From positions 47,227,168 to 47,291,167 of the forward strand of contig OZ024824.1 of the NCBI GenBank assembly GCA_964016985.1: DNA of 64,000 nt, in the 5' to 3' direction. Position numbers and translations under genes: made by a program. Source of the DNA: Anodontia alba. Lineage: Eukaryota > Mollusca > Bivalvia > Lucinida > Lucinidae. Below are positions 59,762 through 64,000 of this stretch, piece by piece (within the stretch, counting starts at the first letter, position 1; every line of letters begins with the position of its first letter). The notes under the pieces are model-generated. The model worked only from the letters and a program-made list of their open reading frames with translations. It was not told the origin of the DNA and ran no database searches.

Positions 59762-59810
59762 CTTTTAAAGTCTGATCAAGTTGTTTGCACTCCTCCAGTT
59801 TGTCTGCTCT
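59762..59810 (-). CDS. host-gene exon A (coiled-coil protein, unassigned)
   Basis: A 49-bp exon read on the minus strand. The upstream side is a pyrimidine-rich acceptor ending TTTCTTTTACAG and the downstream side is the donor GTGAGT. Only one of the three frames is open; it gives RADKLEECKQLDQTLK, starting in phase 0 and ending in phase 1. The peptide is charged and heptad-like, as in a coiled coil. The surrounding DNA is not one of the recognised repeats. The next candidate exon in the direction of transcription (23943-24078) begins in the phase this one requires. The gene is not identified; the coiled coil of a TRIM/B-box protein is a guess. A longer exon using another acceptor AG a few bases away cannot be excluded. 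Confidence 0.6.
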
Positions 59811-59867
59811 CTGTAAAAGAAATACTCAACTCTTAATAGTCTGACCTCTATATGTTAACTTTTGATT

Positions 59868-60100
59868 TTGATTTGGAGTTTTATGGCCCAATCAACACTG
59901 ATAAGGTCATGTCGTGCTGGCCAGACAACCTACTCACACTTTTCCTATGCAGGCTCAGGCTTTATCTGTGATTTATCTGTTGTCCGTAATGATTCATGGA
60001 TGAGTTAGGAGACCTCCACACCGACCAAACAAATGTATGTTTTACCACTCTGGAAGCTAAGGGCGAGGGTTGGAATCTCATAAAGCTAGCTTAAGCCCCT
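59868..60100 (+). repeat. SINE-like remnant
   Basis: GGAGTTTTATGGCCCAATCA, then AAGGTCATGTCG and GACCTCCACACCGACC, similar in order to the remnants at 19790 and (inverted) 49830. Confidence 0.45.
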
Positions 60101-60119
60101 AGTAATTCATTCCAAGGCT

Positions 60120-61290
60120 GTACTTTCATTGTGGTACAATTTGTAAAACCTATGGAGGGATGATACTCCAAGAGTTATAGGCCCTTGGCATTGATTCTGA
60201 TATACACAATACAACAACCCACTGTCCATGTTGTGTACCAAGTTTCAACTTTATAGCTTTCATAGCTCCCGAGAAATCTGTAATGAAAATTTTTTATTTG
60301 TGGCAAATTGTATATCCTATCAAGGAATCTAACTCCAAGAGTTATGGGCTCTTGGTCCTGATTCTGGTATACACAATACATCAACCCACTGTCCATGTTT
60401 GTACCAGGTTTCAACTTTGTAACCCTTACAGTTCTTGAGAAAAATGTGATGAAAATTTTTCATTAATGGCAAATTGTCAAACCTGTGAAGGGATGTAACT
60501 AAGAGTTTATAGGCCCTTGGCCCTGATTCTGGTATACACACTACAACAGCCCACTGTACATTTGTGTACCAAGTTTCAACTTTACAACTTTCATAGGTCC
60601 TGAGAAATCTATAATGAACATTTTTCATTGATAGTTAATTGTAAAACCTATCACAGGATTTAACTCTAAAAGTTACGGACCTTTGGCCCTGAATCCTGTA
60701 TACACAATACATCAACCCATTGTCCATGTACCAAGTTTCAACTTTACAGCTTTCACAGTTCCTGAGAAATCTGTAATGAAAATTTTTAATCTATGGTAAA
60801 TTGTAAAACCTGTCAAAGGATGTAACTCCGAGTTATGGGCCTTGCCCCTGATTCCAGTATACACGATACATCAGCCCACTGTCCATGTGTGTACCATGTT
60901 TCAACTTTACAGCTTTCATAGTTCCTGGGAAATCTGTAACCAATATTTTTCGTTAATGGTAAATTGCAAAATCTATCAAGGGATGTAACTCGAAGAGTTA
61001 TGGGCCCTTGCCCCTCATTCTGGTATACAGGATACATCAACCCTCTGTGTATGTGTGTACCAAGTTTCAATTTTGTAACCCTTTCAGTTCTTGAGAAAAA
61101 TTTGACAAAAATTTATCTGATAACTGGACAGAAGGAAGGAATGACAGACCAAATGACAGAAGGAATGATTGAAGGACAAGACAAATCTCAGTATAGCCTC
61201 ACTTTTTCAAAGCGGGGCTATAAGAACAAATGACAGAAGGACAAGGAAAATCCAGTATAGCCCCACTTTTACAAAGCCGGGCTATAACTA
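60120..61290 (+). mobile_element. array element, 165-bp unit, 6 copies
   Basis: CAACCCACTGTCCATG recurs at 60215, 60382, 60547, 60713, 60872 and 61038, spacings 167, 165, 166, 159 and 166. Each unit has a GGGATGTAACTCCAAGAGTT box and GTACCAAGTTTCAACTTT. After the array come GACAGAAGGAA repeats and two copies of a TATAGCC...CTTTTTCAAAGCGGGGCTATA end. Confidence 0.75.
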
Positions 61291-61452
61291 ATGGGCACAA
61301 TTACTTCAGAACAGAAAATAGGGTTATGGTTCATTTTCTCTGCACATCATGCAATCAAGCCTTATATATTTGTACAAAGTTTCATGAAGAAATCTTAAAC
61401 AGTTTTAAAGTTATAGCATGGACAGTAAGACGAAACCTCGCCATATGAAATG

Positions 61453-63600
61453 AACAAGAGGGCCAAGATGGCCCTGAATGCCTCACCTGATTACCAGACA
61501 AGTATCGAGTCAATTGGCCTTTTGGTTCAAGAGAAGAAGTTCAATATAGATTTTCAAGATGGTGGCCATCTTAGGTTTCCAATCAGAATAATTTTAGCTA
61601 CTTTTGATCTACAAGTCACCTTGATACTTCCAATGAAGTTCAAGTCACATGGCCTTTTGGTTCAGGATAAAAAAAGTTCAAAATAGATTTTCAACATGGC
61701 TGCTAGGGAGACCATCTTGGATTTTTGATCAGAATGATTTTTGATATATTTGATCTATGTCACCCTGATTCTTCCTATCAAGTTTCGAGTCAATTGGCCA
61801 TACTGCTCAGAAGAAGTTCAAAATAGATTTTCAAGCTGGCGACTGTGGCAGCCATATTGGATTTCCTACAGCTATCAGAATAAATTTAGCTATTTTTGAT
61901 CTACAAGTCATCCAGATACTTTCTACCATGTTTCCATGTAAATTGGCCTTTCGGTTCTGGAGAAGTGCAAAATAGATTTCTAAGATAGCGGCCATGGCGG
62001 CCATCCTGGATTTCTGATAGGAACAATTTTAGCTATTGTTAATCTACAAGTCACCTCAATACTTCCTACCAAGTTTCAAGTCAATTGACCTTTCGATTCA
62101 GGAGAAGAAGGGAAAAATAGATTTTCAAGATGGTGGCCATGATGGCCATCTTGGATTTCCTATCTGAACAATTTTAACTATTTTTGATCTACAAGTCACC
62201 CAGATGCTTCCTACTGAGTTTCAAGTCAACTGGTCTTTTGGTTCAGGAGAAGAAGCTAAAAATAGATTTTAAAGATGGCCACTACGGCCGCCATCCTGGA
62301 TTTCCGTTCGGAAACGATTTTAGCTATTTTTGGTCTACAAGTCACCCCGATGCTTCCTACCAAGTTTCAAGCCAATTGGCTTTTTGGTTCAGGAGGACAA
62401 GCGAAAAATAGATTTCAGATTGGAACGATTTTAGCTATTTTTGATCTACAAGTTGCCCCAATTCTTCCAACCAAGTTTCAAGTCAATTGCCCTTTTGGCT
62501 CAGGAGAAGAAGCGAATAATAGATTTTCAAGATGGCCACCATGGCAGCCTTCTTGGATTTCCGGTTGGAAAGATTTCAGCTATTTTTGATCTACATATCA
62601 CCCCCATGCTTCCTACCAAGTTTCAAGTCAATTGGCCTTTTGGTTCGGCAGAAGAAGCGAAAAAAAAGATTTTCAAGATGGCTGCCATGCAGCCATCTTT
62701 CCCTTAAGAATAATTTTAGCTATTTTTGCCTATTTGTTCAGAAGAAGCAAATAATAGCTTTTCAAGATGGCTGCCAAAGTTTCAAGTCAATTGGCCCAGA
62801 GATGTAGGAGGAGTAGGCTTTTAAAGCAATTGGTGACGCCGCACCATGAACAAAGCATGACGGATGACAAACATTCACTGATCACAATCCTGTATCGCTC
62901 ACCTGATTTCCAGACAAGTTCCGAGTCAAATGGCCATTCCCTTCAAGAGAATAAGTTCAATATAAATTTTCAAAATGGCCACCATCTTGATTTCCAATCA
63001 GAATGATTTTAGCTACTTCTGACCTACAAGCCACCTCAATACTTCCAATGAAGTTTCGAGTCAACTGGCCTTTTGGTTCTGAAGAAGTTCAAAATAGATT
63101 TTCAAGACGGCGGCTATCTTGGATTTCCGATCAGAACAAATTTAGCTATTTTTTTATCTACAAGTCACCCAGATATTTCCTACCAAGTTTCGAGTCAACT
63201 GGCCTTTCCGTTCAGGAGAAGAAATGCAAACAGATTTCCAGATAGTGGCCATGGCAGCCATCTTGGATTTCTGATGACAACAATTAACGGTTTTAGCTAG
63301 TTTTTATCCATACCAAGTTTCTAGTCAATTGGCCTTTTGGTTCAGGAAAAGAAGAGAAAAATAGATTTTCAAGATGGCTGCCATGGTGGCCATCTTGGAT
63401 TTCCAATCAGAAGGATTTTAGCTATTTTTGATGTACTAGTCACCCCGATGCTGCCTACCAAGTTTCAAGACAGCTGGCCTTTCAGTTCTGGCAAAAAAGC
63501 CAAAACTAGGTTTTAAAGATGGTAGCCATGGCTGCCATCTAGGATTTCCTAACAGAACAATTTTAGCTATTTCAGGAGAAGTGAATGAAAATTGTCAATA
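61453..63600 (+). mobile_element. chimeric pair of 145-bp-type array elements
   Basis: Head AACAAGAGGGCCAAGATGGC then GCCTCACCTGA. Units with AAGATGGCNGCCATCTTGGA follow. Near 62880 a tail fragment (ACTGATCACAAT) runs straight into a head fragment (CCTGTATCGCTCACCTGA) of a second body, which continues to about 63600 with the same units. Neither body has a full hairpin end. Confidence 0.65.
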
Positions 63601-63688
63601 AACAGCGCTTATTAGATACCCCCCGCATAAAGCATAAAACCTTTTTCTAACAAAATTTAAGTTTCAAAGTGCTGGCGTGACCTTGAAA

Positions 63689-64000
63689 ACAAGAGGGCCA
63701 TGATGGCCCTGTAATGCTCACCTGAGCATCATAGCACTTTGAGAACCTGATCTAGAACTGATCAAGGCAAACATTCTGATCAAAATTCAAAATGATTATA
63801 TTAACAAGTAAGACAATGTAGCATGTCTAATGTACTGTGAAATAAAGGTCAAGGTCAAATATGGATGACTGCACTCAAGAGGCCATGCTAAGATGTATGC
63901 ATGTACTAAGTATCACTGGCTGTAGGAGCAACAGTTACTGAGAAACTGACCTAAAAGCAAACACTTCACAAGTACCAAATATCACTCTGTAGGACCAATA
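63689..64000 (+). mobile_element. array element head, copy of 136-447
   Basis: Same orientation and near-identical sequence to 136-447 (AAGAGGGCCATGATGGCCCT through CTCTGTAGGACCAATA), differing by scattered substitutions; runs off the window. Confidence 0.85.

Overview
The window looks like one stretch of a bivalve mollusc nuclear genome. I infer this from the repeat families: elements headed by a GCTCACCTGAG-type motif and closed by GGACGGACGG runs, arrays built on an AAAGGGCCATAACTC box, a Steamer-like LTR retrotransposon, and a DIRS element. The DNA is AT-rich, has no bacterial-style gene organisation, and nearly all of it is transposable-element sequence. The species cannot be named from the sequence alone.

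Host gene: three short minus-strand exons at 59762-59810, 23943-24078 and 2115-2186 have canonical splice sites, open frames and matching phases (phase 1 at the first junction, phase 2 at the second). I read them as consecutive or near-consecutive exons of one coiled-coil protein gene. If so, most of the window is intron: about 35.7 kb and 21.8 kb, filled by mobile elements. The product is not identified; a TRIM-type coiled coil is only one possibility.

Layout. 135-2000: non-autonomous element with a 145-bp tandem core; its head recurs at 63689-64000. 2979-5319: a 55-bp inverted repeat enclosing a C-rich-TIR element with a dimeric core. 5517-6094: solo LTR. 7232-12536: LTR retrotransposon with 173-bp LTRs, a CATCC target duplication and a broken gag-pol. 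12545-19772 (minus): decayed DIRS element (gag, RT, RNase H, tyrosine recombinase), split by a hAT-type element at its gag start and by an array element between RNase H and recombinase. 20436-23583: two array elements, one carrying a TA-flanked MITE. 25551-41848: an array element of about 34 units of 166 bp with an 828-bp higher-order repeat; its tail is split by a 10-kb stack holding a CAGGG-TIR element, a solo LTR, a 322-bp-unit array element, and, side by side inside that, a hAT transposase element and another array element. 41849-51046: a second such array element interrupted by a trimer-type array and a 6.7-kb PIF/Harbinger-like element, which itself holds a TA-flanked element, a tRNA-derived SINE and further MITEs. 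51050-53542: array fragments, an unassigned coding remnant and a TA-flanked element with perfect TIRs. 53632-57006: array element with an inserted mariner. 57010-58800 and 60120-61110: arrays of about 146 and 165 bp. 61453-63600: chimeric array elements.

The most unusual material is the array-type elements themselves. At least two terminal types (hairpin CTCACC/GGTGAG ends, and ATGCCCCC inverted ends) carry tandem cores whose unit lengths are near 145-155 or 160-168 bp or small multiples, and short boxes (GGCGGCCAT, AAAGGGCCATAACTC) are shared across otherwise different cores. They resemble the Pearl / Helentron-associated elements described in bivalves, but that assignment is inference. No autonomous partner is encoded in the window.
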